Positions 27,206 through 37,270 are shown, counted from the first letter of the stretch. The stretch: 64,000 nt of DNA from Barnesiella intestinihominis YIT 11860 (GCF_000296465.1 NZ_JH815204.1:805681-869680), one strand, 5' to 3'. Notes: generated by a model from the letters alone, not told the origin. Translations and numbers: made by a program.

Positions 27206-28333
27206 TTACCGTTTAGCCGTTACCAATCTTTTATACAAATCATTAAACAACTGAGAATAGCGTTCGAAACTATACCTACGAACATACCGTATCGCGTCTG
27301 ATGAATATTTTTGTAACAACTCAGGAGTCGCGATCAGCGATACGATTTTATTTGCCATATCGTCAATTGAACCCACCTCGTGCAACAGCCCGACTTCTCC
27401 GTCTTGAACAACTTCGGGCAATCCTCCCGTTCGGGAAGCGACTACCACGCAACCGTTCGCCATTGCCTCGATAGCCGTCAGTCCAAACCCTTCGCTACGG
27501 GAGGGCATCAGTACGATATCCATGCGGCGATACCACTCCGTCAATCTCTCCTGCGGTTGACGACCTGCCCACTCGACATTTTCGGTACAATCGCACTCTT
27601 GCACTTGTCGTTGCATTTTCACCCGCAAAGAACCGTCCCCCACAATCACCAATCGGGTATCGGGATATCGCTTTTTCACCTGTGCAAATGCCGGAACAAC
27701 CAAATCCATACCCTTAATCTCTTCCAATCGGCTGACAACCCCTATCGTGATTGGGCGAACAAAGCTCCTATTCTCTCTCACAATAGAAAAGCCGGGAGGC
27801 AACGCATTATAAATCGTAAAATGGTTGCGTTTGCTCAAAGGAGTATTCTCATTATACAATCGAGATGTCCCGAAGAAAGATCGCTCGGCCAGCTCGGTAA
27901 TACATGTAAACGCCCGCACACAATGTCGTTGAATAAAATGTACCAGCCGTAAATTAGGATAGATATCGGCTGCCGTATGTGCCGTGGTAATAATCTGCCG
28001 TACTCCTAACCATCGCAGCAACAGGATAGGAATAGCACCCGGAGCCATATATTGCACATGAGCCACATCGGGTTTATACTGCTTCAATACCCTGCGTAAT
28101 CCTTTGTATAAAAAAAGTATTCCCCGCCAACCATTCACTCGCGTTCCGGTAGGGCTCAGACAAACCACCTCGCTACCGGCTTTTCGGAATCGGACGACCA
28201 TATCATCGCTATATTCGAAATAGCATGTCGTTACTACCCGATGTCCTCCGGCAACAAGTGCCCGTACGAGATTCAGCGTCTGAATCTCCGTTCCACCGGT
28301 CATCAAACAAGGTATGCAAATAAGGATTGTCAT
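27206..28333 (-). CDS. glycosyltransferase family 4 protein
   Basis: 375 residues. MTILICIPCLMTGGTEIQTLNLVRAL is the acceptor-side Gly-rich loop; VGDGSLRVKMQ and the donor-site motif SRSEGFGLTAIEAMANGCVV with TGGLPEVVQDGEVG complete a typical GT4 protein. The start overlaps the upstream gene by four bases (ATGA). Together with the polymerase it forms a block of ordinary base composition inside a more AT-rich locus. Sugar specificity is unknown. Confidence 0.92.
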   Translation of the reverse strand: MTILICIPCLMTGGTEIQTLNLVRALVAGGHRVVTTCYFEYSDDMVVRFRKAGSEVVCLSPTGTRVNGWRGILFLYKGLRRVLKQYKPDVAHVQYMAPGAIPILLLRWLGVRQIITTAHTAADIYPNLRLVHFIQRHCVRAFTCITELAERSFFGTSRLYNENTPLSKRNHFTIYNALPPGFSIVRENRSFVRPITIGVVSRLEEIKGMDLVVPAFAQVKKRYPDTRLVIVGDGSLRVKMQRQVQECDCTENVEWAGRQPQERLTEWYRRMDIVLMPSRSEGFGLTAIEAMANGCVVVASRTGGLPEVVQDGEVGLLHEVGSIDDMANKIVSLIATPELLQKYSSDAIRYVRRYSFERYSQLFNDLYKRLVTAKR

Positions 28334-29283
28334 TTTAACAATTTTGATAAAAGATTTTTTCCCAAAAACGAAGTTAACAAAAGAAAAAGTCTATACTTAA
28401 TTAAAATTTTTATATCCTGTAATTTTAAATATTCCATATAGTCCTTACCCTCCTTTTCCCAAGTACACTGTTTATATTTAACTCCATAATAGAATTCTTC
28501 AAATGCAAAACGGGCAGCAAGAGAACAAAAATATTCAAACTCCTTTTTTCCCATAAAATCACACTCCATCCACTGCTTCACTTGAAATATATAATCATGA
28601 GCCAACCGTTGAACCAGTTGCATGTTTTTCAAGTGCCCAGTCTCCGATTTACTATGTAACCGATACGAAGCCAACGGACTCAATATCCCTACCACATCGG
28701 TATATTGTCCTACCCGATAGAAAAAATCATCATCGGCTATATGACCCGCTTCTTCCCGATACTGGCAAACTTTAAAAATATCTCTATGGGTTACCACCCC
28801 GGGACAACGATGTATATGCGGACGACCAATCGTCTGATAAGCTCGCACATACTCTATTCCCGTATACCGTTTTATTTCACTCGTGCAATAATCGAGGTCT
28901 TGCAAATTATTACCATCTCCATCAATATAATTACACGGAGCAAATAAATGTTTCACATCAGGATAAACAGCTAATGCTTTTTCGACTTCTTCCAAAAAAG
29001 TGGAAGCTAACAAATCGTCTTGATGAAGAATTGAAATATACTCTCCAGTAGCTTTTTCTATTGCATGATTCCAACCGTTCACAAATCCTGACGGCCCTTG
29101 CAGATTCCGATAAATCTTTATCCGATCAGTATATTTTTGGCAAATAGCAAGCGTATCATCAGAAGAATTATCATCAGATATGACTATCTCATCGGCAGGT
29201 CGACTCTGATTCAATGCCGAAAGCAATGCCTGCTCAATAAAATCAGCTCCATTGTAAGTGGGTATAACGATTGAAAAAGTCAT
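28330..29283 (-). CDS. glycosyltransferase family 2 protein
   Basis: 317 residues. MTFSIVIPTYNGADFIEQALLSALNQ and the EIVISDDNSSDDT nucleotide site are followed by the metal-binding ILHQDDLL, the DxD equivalent of GT2 inverting transferases. The acceptor half carries HIADDDFFYRVGQY, with the likely catalytic Asp. It is cytoplasmic at the membrane surface, with no transmembrane helices. It overlaps the following gene by four bases. Composition falls towards AT-rich in this gene. Confidence 0.9.
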   Translation of the reverse strand: MTFSIVIPTYNGADFIEQALLSALNQSRPADEIVISDDNSSDDTLAICQKYTDRIKIYRNLQGPSGFVNGWNHAIEKATGEYISILHQDDLLASTFLEEVEKALAVYPDVKHLFAPCNYIDGDGNNLQDLDYCTSEIKRYTGIEYVRAYQTIGRPHIHRCPGVVTHRDIFKVCQYREEAGHIADDDFFYRVGQYTDVVGILSPLASYRLHSKSETGHLKNMQLVQRLAHDYIFQVKQWMECDFMGKKEFEYFCSLAARFAFEEFYYGVKYKQCTWEKEGKDYMEYLKLQDIKILIKYRLFLLLTSFLGKNLLSKLLK

Positions 29284-29288
29284 AAATA

Positions 29289-30404
29289 TTATATGCTCAA
29301 TTGTTTTCTATAAAAATTAATATACCGCTCAGCACATTTTTCCCACGTAAAATTATTCAGATGAGATTCTATTTTTTTTATATCTATTGTTTCATACTTT
29401 TCCTTTTTATCATACTTCAACATTTTTCGACTTATCGCCTCCACACTTAACGACTCGACATAATCCACAACATTCCCTCCTGCTTCCACCAAACTACTAT
29501 TAGCGGCTGAAAGTACCATGGTATGACATGCCAAAGATTCTAAAACAGGGAATCCAAAGCCTTCATATTCCGATACAATAATCGAGCATTGAGCATGAGA
29601 ATACAACTCTACTAACTCTTCGTCAGAAATACATCGGCAGACAATTATCCTTTTACTCCTCATCAAATCTTCAAATCCTATCATCTCGGCTTTATTTGGA
29701 TTCAACAAAACTAATTGACCTACTCCACCTTTCTCATAATAATCACGATAGGCTTGCAATATGAGAGATAAATTTTTACGAGGGTGATTGCATGAAGCCG
29801 AAAAATAATACAACGAAGATATCCCCACACGTTTAATAAAATCAGACTTTTTTACAGATCTAAATTTCTCCCTATCAATACCCCATGGTATTGATATAAC
29901 TTTATCTTCGGGAACTCCGGAAAAATCTATAATATCTCTTTTTGAGGATTCCGAACAAGTTACTATTGCTTTGCAATTCCTTAACGAAAATTTTAACTTA
30001 ACAAAAAAAGACAAGTCATTCTCTACTCCCCACATTTCAGGATAACGACACACTATTAAATCATGTATCGTATAAATAACCTTCCGTTCATTTTCTTCCA
30101 GATCTGTATTATTAGGCATGTGAATAAGATCATATCTACAAAACCATCGTTTCAATTGTAGTATACTGGATATCTTTTTAAAAAATTTCCGATATGGCAT
30201 ATAAAAATGCAAATATTTAAATGAGAAATCCTTCTTAGCCTTTACACCTCGCGTATTTTGAGAGAATAAAACTATTTCAAAAGGAATATCTTCAACTTTT
30301 GATAGCGCTTTTAATAATTCAAGTGTAGAGCGACCGATCCCTGTAACAAAGCCAACTGTATAATAAGGAATAATCGAATTTATATCAATGAGCAGCCGTT
30401 TCAT
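29289..30404 (-). CDS. glycosyltransferase family 4 protein
   Basis: 371 residues. The N-terminus MKRLLIDINSIIPYYTVGFVTGIGRSTLELLKAL has the GIGR loop found in mannosyl- and related GT4 transferases. The donor half has SASCNHPRKNLSLILQAY and SEYEGFGFPVLESLACHTMVLS. It lies five bases before the next gene and overlaps the upstream one by four. It is AT-rich. The specificity cannot be read from the sequence. Confidence 0.9.
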   Translation of the reverse strand: MKRLLIDINSIIPYYTVGFVTGIGRSTLELLKALSKVEDIPFEIVLFSQNTRGVKAKKDFSFKYLHFYMPYRKFFKKISSILQLKRWFCRYDLIHMPNNTDLEENERKVIYTIHDLIVCRYPEMWGVENDLSFFVKLKFSLRNCKAIVTCSESSKRDIIDFSGVPEDKVISIPWGIDREKFRSVKKSDFIKRVGISSLYYFSASCNHPRKNLSLILQAYRDYYEKGGVGQLVLLNPNKAEMIGFEDLMRSKRIIVCRCISDEELVELYSHAQCSIIVSEYEGFGFPVLESLACHTMVLSAANSSLVEAGGNVVDYVESLSVEAISRKMLKYDKKEKYETIDIKKIESHLNNFTWEKCAERYINFYRKQLSI

Positions 30405-31402
30405 CTAAATAGAAATTTTAATATCCTATCAATAATCTTTATTCCTAAAGTATCCTTCCGACCTTGAGTTCTTCTCAAATAATACATTAATGCTTTATCT
30501 AAAACTGTTCTTTTATCTTCAAATTTAGTTTTTTCAAAAGATACATTTTTATCAATTTTTTCTACCCAATTAATATTCCACATGTCTATCCTATTAAAAT
30601 ATTTTTTAGGATATGTATTTAAATATTTTATAATAACTTCATCCCATATATAACAAGGAACCAAATGAACTGTCGTAATATCTATTTTATAAGTCTTATA
30701 TCCATCTATCCATTCTCTATTTAATGGTATCTTTTTATATCTCTCTAAAAAATGCTTATCATAGTGAAGTCCCCTATAAATAGAAATACAACTTTTCTTA
30801 GGATAAAAAATTCTTTCATACATCTGATACCAAATGTGTTTCCTTTCCATTCTTTCCCAATTTATAAATTGAAAATGTAATATCGAAATATCATTTAATT
30901 TTATCTGCAAAACAGGGCGAACTGGAATTGGCTGTCTTGGAACATGAATTAATCCAACATTATACTCACTGCCATCATCCATAAATGCACAAGTATTATA
31001 AATTGTTGTAAAAACATTTTCATAATCCGGTAATATATGATACCAATTAAATATAAATCGTGTTCCTTCCTCTGCATTCAACATAGAATTCCACTCTGGA
31101 CTATCAAAATTTGGCGTGAATATCTCATCTGCATCTAAAGAAATAAGAAGTTTTTTTCCTGAATATTTTCTAGCTTCAGCAAATAAAGGAGCCCTCATTT
31201 CTTGCTCGTTAAATTCTTCTAATTTAGAATTATCCAATAAAGTTACTTTTGGAAATCTCCGGGCAATCTCAACAGTCCTATCCGTAGAACCTTGATCTGA
31301 AACAATGATTTTATCAGCCCAAATACTCGCAGAAGAAAGAGATCTTTCTATAATCCACTCCTCATTTTTTACAGGCATTAGACAAAAAATAGTTGGTCTC
31401 AT
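30401..31402 (-). CDS. glycosyltransferase family 2 protein
   Basis: 333 residues. It opens MRPTIFCLMPVKNEEWIIERSLSSA, with DKIIVSDQGSTDRT as nucleotide site and LLISLDADEIF as the DxD metal motif. This pattern is common in GT2 proteins acting on surface polysaccharides. The basic C-terminal third (ERYKKIPLNREWIDGYKTYK and later) is less conserved. It is strongly AT-rich, and it overlaps both neighbours by four bases, so translational coupling is likely. Confidence 0.88.
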   Translation of the reverse strand: MRPTIFCLMPVKNEEWIIERSLSSASIWADKIIVSDQGSTDRTVEIARRFPKVTLLDNSKLEEFNEQEMRAPLFAEARKYSGKKLLISLDADEIFTPNFDSPEWNSMLNAEEGTRFIFNWYHILPDYENVFTTIYNTCAFMDDGSEYNVGLIHVPRQPIPVRPVLQIKLNDISILHFQFINWERMERKHIWYQMYERIFYPKKSCISIYRGLHYDKHFLERYKKIPLNREWIDGYKTYKIDITTVHLVPCYIWDEVIIKYLNTYPKKYFNRIDMWNINWVEKIDKNVSFEKTKFEDKRTVLDKALMYYLRRTQGRKDTLGIKIIDRILKFLFR

Positions 31403-32256
31403 TTATGTATATCTATTTTAAAATTTAGAAACATCCGATTTAATTTTTCTCTAATTTTCATTATTTTAGCAACTTGAGGAGTTCTACATATATTTATAAA
31501 GTCTTCAATAAACTCATTTCCATTAATTTGAAAAGGTGTTAATGTTTCACCTAAGGATGAGTAATAATCATAAAATTTAAAATCTTTGCTATCATCTATT
31601 TCATTAATCTTAATCCAACCATTCGGAATTCCATAACTATCTGAAACAATCAAACCGTGTAAAGAAGAAGAGACTATATACTCACACGAATTTATTAGTT
31701 CTAACACTTTTTGAGGATTCCTATTTCTAGGGCTAATAATGATACACTTATTTCCTAATCTATTTTTTATTTTTTTCGTCTTGCTATCTTCTATCTCACT
31801 TTCATGAGGAATAATTCCCAACTTATATTTCTTTTCTAATTTCGAGCATGGATAAATTTCACTTATAAGAAGTCCTGGATCCCCAATACAAACATCGTCT
31901 TTTATATCTAAATATTCCTTAGTCAAGAAACCTCTAACACCCATAAAAATGGCATTGGGAAAATTTCCCTTTCTAGACCTCGTCCACCCAGAACCTAAAA
32001 TATAGCCACTAAAATCAAATGGGATTAACTCTAATATGGTTCCTATAACCACACACTTTGCTCGTTTCTGATATGAAAAAACAGGTGTAAAACCATAATA
32101 TTTCAAAATCATCAGAGTTAATAAATCTCCAAAATTATTAGACCATCTCACATAATAAACAGGAAGTAGATTCCTTTTTATCTTTCCTAAAACAATTAAT
32201 GGAATCTTTTTTGTTATTAGATATTTTATATCCAATAATCGATAATTAGGCGTCAT
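31399..32256 (-). CDS. polysaccharide pyruvyl transferase family protein
   Basis: 285 residues. The signature of the family is present near the C-terminus, ISPRNRNPQKVLELINSCEYIVSSSLHGLIVSDSYGIP, with the SSLHGLI motif and the IP turn, together with YVRWSNNFGDLLTLMILKYYG at the start and GSGW in the middle. These enzymes add a pyruvyl ketal from PEP to a sugar, giving the polymer a negative charge. The gene overlaps wzx by four bases at its start. Confidence 0.9.
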   Translation of the reverse strand: MTPNYRLLDIKYLITKKIPLIVLGKIKRNLLPVYYVRWSNNFGDLLTLMILKYYGFTPVFSYQKRAKCVVIGTILELIPFDFSGYILGSGWTRSRKGNFPNAIFMGVRGFLTKEYLDIKDDVCIGDPGLLISEIYPCSKLEKKYKLGIIPHESEIEDSKTKKIKNRLGNKCIIISPRNRNPQKVLELINSCEYIVSSSLHGLIVSDSYGIPNGWIKINEIDDSKDFKFYDYYSSLGETLTPFQINGNEFIEDFINICRTPQVAKIMKIREKLNRMFLNFKIDIHK

Positions 32257-33797
32257 CTCACAAAAATTTTAAGATTAAAAATTCTTCTAAAAATATTTCT
32301 TGTTCCACTTGTAAATAGCAATAAAAAAGAAATTAATATAAATCCAAACACTGCTACACATATCAAAACATAAAAGACAAAAGAAATTAAACTATTAGGA
32401 CTCGTTAATATATTATTAATTAGATATAAAGAAATATACAAACTAATACATAATAAAACAACATAGATAATTAAATTCGTATAATAATATTTGGGTTTCA
32501 TATTAAACCCTTTCCGAAAAAGAAATATAGGCTTCCATATCTGTGCAATAAATACATTACTAGAAATATTACCACAAATAACACCTTCTAAGCCCCAACA
32601 ATATCCACATACAATAGATACACTTATGCTAACTACAGCTTCTAAAATAGAAGCCCATACATCATAAAACAGACCATACCCAAAAAGGAATTGATCTGTA
32701 ATGGATCTTATCTGATCAAAAAATAATGAAATAACCATCAATAAAAATACTGTATGTGTCAATATATATTTTGGCCCAAGCCAAAAAGATATAAAATATG
32801 GCATTGATACATATAAAGAAAAAGCTATTATACTCGTAAAAATAAACCTTATACTAAACAGCTCCCAATAAGTTTGGAAAATTTTTTCTTTATTATTTTC
32901 CGCGATCAAATTTCCAATACTTGCAGAAATACTATTAAATATATTCCCTGATAAAAATAGCAACTTATCAAAAATTATACTATAATTTCCATAATACGCA
33001 ACCATCTTCAAAGATGAAAAAAAATATATTAAAATATTTTGGGACTGAAATCGAATCAGCCAAGAAATTTTATAAACAAACAACTGTTTGGTGTATTTCA
33101 TCACCTCGGGATATTTTTTGAATAGTTGCTTGCCTTGACGCACTTCACTGCGAAGCCACGGATAGACTTGATTGATTTTCCAATTCAATATGAAAGAATA
33201 AATAATGCCAAAGGTTAATTCAATGGCAACCCACAGGTAGTAACTGCCGGTATAGTAGGCCGAAGCCATTTGAATGAGAACCTTTATAATATTTGCTGTT
33301 TGGAAATAGGCGGTAACCACATAATTTTTTTGGTCGGCTCCCAAAAGCGTTTGTTTGTAGTTGGCAAAATAACCGATTAACGAGGAGGCCAAAAACGAGA
33401 AATAGGCAAAAAAGATAACTCCCATCTCAAACTCCGTATTGGGAAATATCAACGGAAGAAAGCAAGCCAGTACAATACCTGCACCCAAGATAATAAAACC
33501 TATCCAACGATAGAGATAACCGAACACAGAGATAATCTCGTTGATTTTTCCCTCATCGTGCTCGAATAGGGGCTTATAAAGCACATAACCTATGGCGCTT
33601 CCTATCCCCAATTCTGCCAAATTAAGGAATCCGAGCAGATTTTGCAACGTGCCGGTGAGTCCCACAAAATCAGCTCCCAGCGTATCGAGAAATATCTTCC
33701 GGGAGAAAAACGAGAGAATAAGAGTCAGGAAATAGAATATGAGATTGACCCTTGCATTCAACAATGATTTTTTGACCCGCGATTCTTGTTGAGGCAT
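32253..33797 (-). CDS. wzx: Wzx-type polysaccharide flippase, MATE-like
   Basis: 514 residues with about 14 membrane helices; the family is marked by KSLLNARVNLIFYFLTLILSFFSRKIFLDTLGADFVGLTGTL at the start. It should move lipid-linked repeat units across the inner membrane. Base composition changes sharply within the gene: bases 33121-33180 have 27 G+C of 60, bases 33001-33060 only 16 of 60, and the AT-rich state continues into the next genes. This suggests the gene is a recombinant between a conserved 5' part and an imported 3' part. Confidence 0.9.
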   Translation of the reverse strand: MPQQESRVKKSLLNARVNLIFYFLTLILSFFSRKIFLDTLGADFVGLTGTLQNLLGFLNLAELGIGSAIGYVLYKPLFEHDEGKINEIISVFGYLYRWIGFIILGAGIVLACFLPLIFPNTEFEMGVIFFAYFSFLASSLIGYFANYKQTLLGADQKNYVVTAYFQTANIIKVLIQMASAYYTGSYYLWVAIELTFGIIYSFILNWKINQVYPWLRSEVRQGKQLFKKYPEVMKYTKQLFVYKISWLIRFQSQNILIYFFSSLKMVAYYGNYSIIFDKLLFLSGNIFNSISASIGNLIAENNKEKIFQTYWELFSIRFIFTSIIAFSLYVSMPYFISFWLGPKYILTHTVFLLMVISLFFDQIRSITDQFLFGYGLFYDVWASILEAVVSISVSIVCGYCWGLEGVICGNISSNVFIAQIWKPIFLFRKGFNMKPKYYYTNLIIYVVLLCISLYISLYLINNILTSPNSLISFVFYVLICVAVFGFILISFLLLFTSGTRNIFRRIFNLKIFVR

Positions 33798-34045
33798 ATA
33801 ATATAAAGATATTCTATTTTTATTATTACCGGAAGAAAGACTTAACCCTTTTCCTCTGAAACTATCGTTTCTTCCAGCGTCTCCCCTGTCTTGGATTTAC
33901 ATCGACGCAGGAGCAGTTTTATTTTCAATTCTATTTTACAAATCCACGCTTAAACTATTGTTTTCCCTCTATCTCATCATGGGTAATAAGCAATAGCATT
34001 AAAGTACCAACAGGATTCAAAGCAAGAGGTAAAAGACAGATAAAT

Positions 34046-36457
34046 TTACCCCCTAAAAATCCGTCCTATTCTATGAGCAATTTTATAGATGACATTACGT
34101 TTTTTCTTTCTTCCATGTTCCACTCCATAGCCGTAACCGTATCCATAACCATAGCCGTAACCGTATCCATACTTTTTGCTCTCCATTTCGACACCATTGA
34201 TGACAACCGTAAGGTTCTTGAATTTATTCTCCCGGTAGAGTTTTTCCAATTCCGGCAAATAACGGCGATCCAACATTCCGTTACGGATTACATAGACCGT
34301 AAGATCGGCTACCCGACCGATGATAGAAGAATCGGCTACGACTAATGCCGGCACGCAATCCAATATAATATAATCGTATTGTTTCTTCAACTCTTCCACC
34401 AAAACAGGTAATCGATCGCTCATCAACAATTCCGAAGGATTGGGAGGTACAATACCGGCCGAGATGATATCGAACATCGCATGAATGTTACTGGACTGAA
34501 CGAGCTCGGACACACTGTTGTTTTTCCCGGAAAGCCAAGTCGACACACCGTTTTTCGTAGTCAGATCCAATGTTTTACTCAATGTGCGTTTTCTCAAATC
34601 CATATCGAGCAAAACCACTTTTTTATTGGTCATAGCCAATGTTACGGCAAAATTGCGGGAAACGAAACTTTTTCCCTCTCCCGGCATAGTAGACGTAAAC
34701 ATAACGACCCGTGCCTGAGGAGCGACGAAATCCATATTGGAACGTAATAACCTGAAAGACTCGGCCACACTGCTGGTCTTATTCTCTTCCACGACAATGG
34801 CATGTTCTCCATCTCGGTCTTTCATCAATGGGATTTCGCCCAATATAGGCATCGACGTATAATCCTCAATATCTTTACGCCCCCTCACACCGGTGTTCCA
34901 CAATAATCGCAAAAGCTGTATCGCCAACGGTATAATGAGTCCCACGATAAAGGCTCCCATCAATAACATTCTGCGAGCCGGGGCGACGGGCGCCGACGAA
35001 CCGAAGGGTGACTCAATCACCCGTATATTGGCCTCGGTAATAGCCAACTGCAAAGCATTCTCTTCTCGTTTATTCAGCAAGAATGTATACAACGACTCTT
35101 TAATACTTTGCTGACGTATAATGCCCAAAGCCTTTTTCTCTTGTTGAGGGACCGACTCGATACGATCGAGTGTCTGCGACTCAACCTCCCGGGCCTTTCT
35201 CAATTTTAGTTTCAGTGTAGACAGATAACTATCCATCGAGGCTGTAAGATTGACTCTTACAGCGGCTAAATTATTGTCTAAATCTTTTACCAAAGGGTTA
35301 TTCTCACCCGAGTTGGCGGCTAATCTTTCTCTCTGTAACAGAATCTCGTTATAGGTCGTTATCTGATTTTGCAAGCCACTATCCCCTACCCCCGATACAT
35401 TGGGTATCAACTGCTTCCCATTTTCATTATCGGTCAAATAACGTTCTACCGCCCGTGCGATGGCATATTCGGTTTCCAGCTGCACCAATTCGTCTCTCAT
35501 CTTACTGCTTTCGCTCATAAATTGAGTGGCCGCTGCATCTATACTGACAATGCGATTCTTTTGTTTGAAATCGGTCAATTCATTCTCTACGTCACCTAAC
35601 TCTTTACTGATAATTTCGACTCGTTCATTAATAAATTTAGCCGTACTGGTCGCAATGCGGTTTTTATCTTCGATAATCGTTTCCCGATAAACATCGATCA
35701 AAGCGTTCAATATAGCCTCGGCACGCGAGATATTCGAGTCTACGCAGTTTATTTGTACCAATGTCGTACGTTCTCCGGCCAAAGAGGTCGAAATAAACGA
35801 ATGATAAATATTTGCCGCAGTATTCAAGTCTATACGAGATACTTCGACCGGTACATTATAATAGGCCGATATTTTATCGGGGATATCCTCTACAATAAAT
35901 CGACCGGCTGCGGAAATTATAGTATCACCGAACAAAAACTCTTGGCCTTCGTTGTCACTTTTCTTCGTACCTATTTTGAGTTGATTCAGTAAAAAACGAT
36001 TCCCATTTAAGGGCTTAATTTCCATAGAAACCGGAGCCGTATAAGCATCTAAGAAATTCACCCGGATAGGCGACTCGGCATACAACTGATCATAGTGCAA
36101 CCAATTTTTTACCTGATAAGTGACGTCCAAATGTAAGCGTCCGACAACTTCACGCATTAATTGATGCGACTGCAAAATATAGATTTCATTCTCGACTCCG
36201 CTACCCGATATGCCCCCATTTAATTCAAGAACAGCCGACATATCGTTTCCCGATTTGTTTTCGCTCTTCACTAACATTACCGCGCTTCTCTTGTATAACG
36301 GTGTTTGCATAGCTAAATAAAACCATGCGACCGACATACATATAACGACCGATAGCACAATCCAATACCAATTATCGAATACCAACTCGACAATATCCCG
36401 CAGGGTTACCCCTCCTTCATTTTTCTTATCGTTCTTAGTTTCTTGAATGAGCTCCAT
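34046..36457 (-). CDS. wzc: Wzc-type polysaccharide co-polymerase and tyrosine autokinase
   Basis: 803 residues. An N-terminal Wzz-like part has a membrane helix at about residues 32-51; a long coiled periplasmic region (about 260-480) returns to a second helix at about 495-520. The cytoplasmic kinase has Walker A STMPGEGKS (about residue 587), Walker A' VLLDMDLRKRT and Walker B IILDCVP. The C-terminal tail holds eight YG dipeptides at about residues 763-778, the place where Wzc kinases autophosphorylate. It controls chain length and export together with Wza, encoded 9 bases upstream. Confidence 0.95.
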   Translation of the reverse strand: MELIQETKNDKKNEGGVTLRDIVELVFDNWYWIVLSVVICMSVAWFYLAMQTPLYKRSAVMLVKSENKSGNDMSAVLELNGGISGSGVENEIYILQSHQLMREVVGRLHLDVTYQVKNWLHYDQLYAESPIRVNFLDAYTAPVSMEIKPLNGNRFLLNQLKIGTKKSDNEGQEFLFGDTIISAAGRFIVEDIPDKISAYYNVPVEVSRIDLNTAANIYHSFISTSLAGERTTLVQINCVDSNISRAEAILNALIDVYRETIIEDKNRIATSTAKFINERVEIISKELGDVENELTDFKQKNRIVSIDAAATQFMSESSKMRDELVQLETEYAIARAVERYLTDNENGKQLIPNVSGVGDSGLQNQITTYNEILLQRERLAANSGENNPLVKDLDNNLAAVRVNLTASMDSYLSTLKLKLRKAREVESQTLDRIESVPQQEKKALGIIRQQSIKESLYTFLLNKREENALQLAITEANIRVIESPFGSSAPVAPARRMLLMGAFIVGLIIPLAIQLLRLLWNTGVRGRKDIEDYTSMPILGEIPLMKDRDGEHAIVVEENKTSSVAESFRLLRSNMDFVAPQARVVMFTSTMPGEGKSFVSRNFAVTLAMTNKKVVLLDMDLRKRTLSKTLDLTTKNGVSTWLSGKNNSVSELVQSSNIHAMFDIISAGIVPPNPSELLMSDRLPVLVEELKKQYDYIILDCVPALVVADSSIIGRVADLTVYVIRNGMLDRRYLPELEKLYRENKFKNLTVVINGVEMESKKYGYGYGYGYGYGYGYGVEHGRKKKRNVIYKIAHRIGRIFRG
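34124..34171 (-). repeat. two tandem 24-bp units encoding the YG tail of Wzc
   Basis: The unit 34148-34171 is repeated at 34124-34147 with one difference. Each encodes four Tyr-Gly pairs. Loss or gain of a unit keeps the frame and changes the number of phosphorylatable tyrosines by four. Confidence 0.85.
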
Positions 36458-36466
36458 ATAGAGATG

Positions 36467-37270
36467 TTACTTATCTTTTAACACAATAATCATAGACACA
36501 ATAGACAGCACCGATGCTACAAGAGATATAATACTACTACCGGCAGAAATAAACGACAAGGTCGAACTACCTTTCACTCCTATCGATTTATTAGGCTGCA
36601 CATAGATTACATCGTTCTGCTTTAAATAATAACAAGGTGATTCCAATACTTTTTCGCCCGAAGTTAAATCCACGGTATAAGTTTTTCGTTGGTCTCCGTC
36701 CTCGCGTATTACCAATATATTATCCCGTTTTCCCGAGGGAGTCAAGTCACCTGCCATAGTCAAGGCTTCGAGAAGCGTAATGCGGTCTCCCGATATAGTT
36801 TGCACACCGGGACTGTTTACTTCACCCATTACCGAAACCTTAAATCCCTTTATCTGTACATTCACCACAGGATCTTTTACATATTCCCCCTCGATGAGCT
36901 TGTTCTCGACGGCATCGGCCAACTCTCTTCTCGATAATCCACCGGCCTGCATCTCACCCAAAATAGGAACTTCTATTTTTCCGTCCTTATCGACCCTTAA
37001 ACCAACAGTTTCCTGTATCGTGGTCGATGCCCCCGTACTACCTAATACCTGACTATTGCTGAATATTTCCAGCAACTCACCATCTTTACTACTCACTGTT
37101 ATGAGTAACTGGTCGTCCGGGACAATCTTTAATTCATAGTCTTGTACTATGGTTTGAGGGGACTGCTCCAAGCCATCGGCTCCCTGCAAATAAACCATTT
37201 TCTTAGAAGGCACGCATGATACCAAACCTACAAGTATCACAGCCAAGAGAATTTTCGGAATATATTTCAT
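36467..37270 (-). CDS. wza: Wza-type polysaccharide export lipoprotein
   Basis: 267 residues from ATG 37270, chosen because MKYIPKILLAVILVGLVSC is then a clean lipoprotein signal with lipobox LVSC; an ATG at 37294 would add eight residues before it. The mature part contains the polysaccharide-export domain (YELKIVPDDQLLITVSSKDGEL) and a SLBB-type domain (VSVMGEVNSPGVQTISGDRITLLEALTMAGD), and ends in a hydrophobic helix (LSFISAGSSIISLVASVLSIVSMIIVL). That C-terminal helix would form the outer-membrane pore part. wzc follows. Confidence 0.93.
   Translation of the reverse strand: MKYIPKILLAVILVGLVSCVPSKKMVYLQGADGLEQSPQTIVQDYELKIVPDDQLLITVSSKDGELLEIFSNSQVLGSTGASTTIQETVGLRVDKDGKIEVPILGEMQAGGLSRRELADAVENKLIEGEYVKDPVVNVQIKGFKVSVMGEVNSPGVQTISGDRITLLEALTMAGDLTPSGKRDNILVIREDGDQRKTYTVDLTSGEKVLESPCYYLKQNDVIYVQPNKSIGVKGSSTLSFISAGSSIISLVASVLSIVSMIIVLKDK

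Noticed and set aside
27380-27952. 190-codon plus-strand frame in the polysaccharide locus
   Set aside because: Antisense to a GT4 gene with intact motifs; no matching family.
34073-34345. Plus-strand frame across the Wzc YG repeat
   Set aside because: It exists because a 24-bp repeat is open in several frames; the minus-strand Wzc frame explains it.
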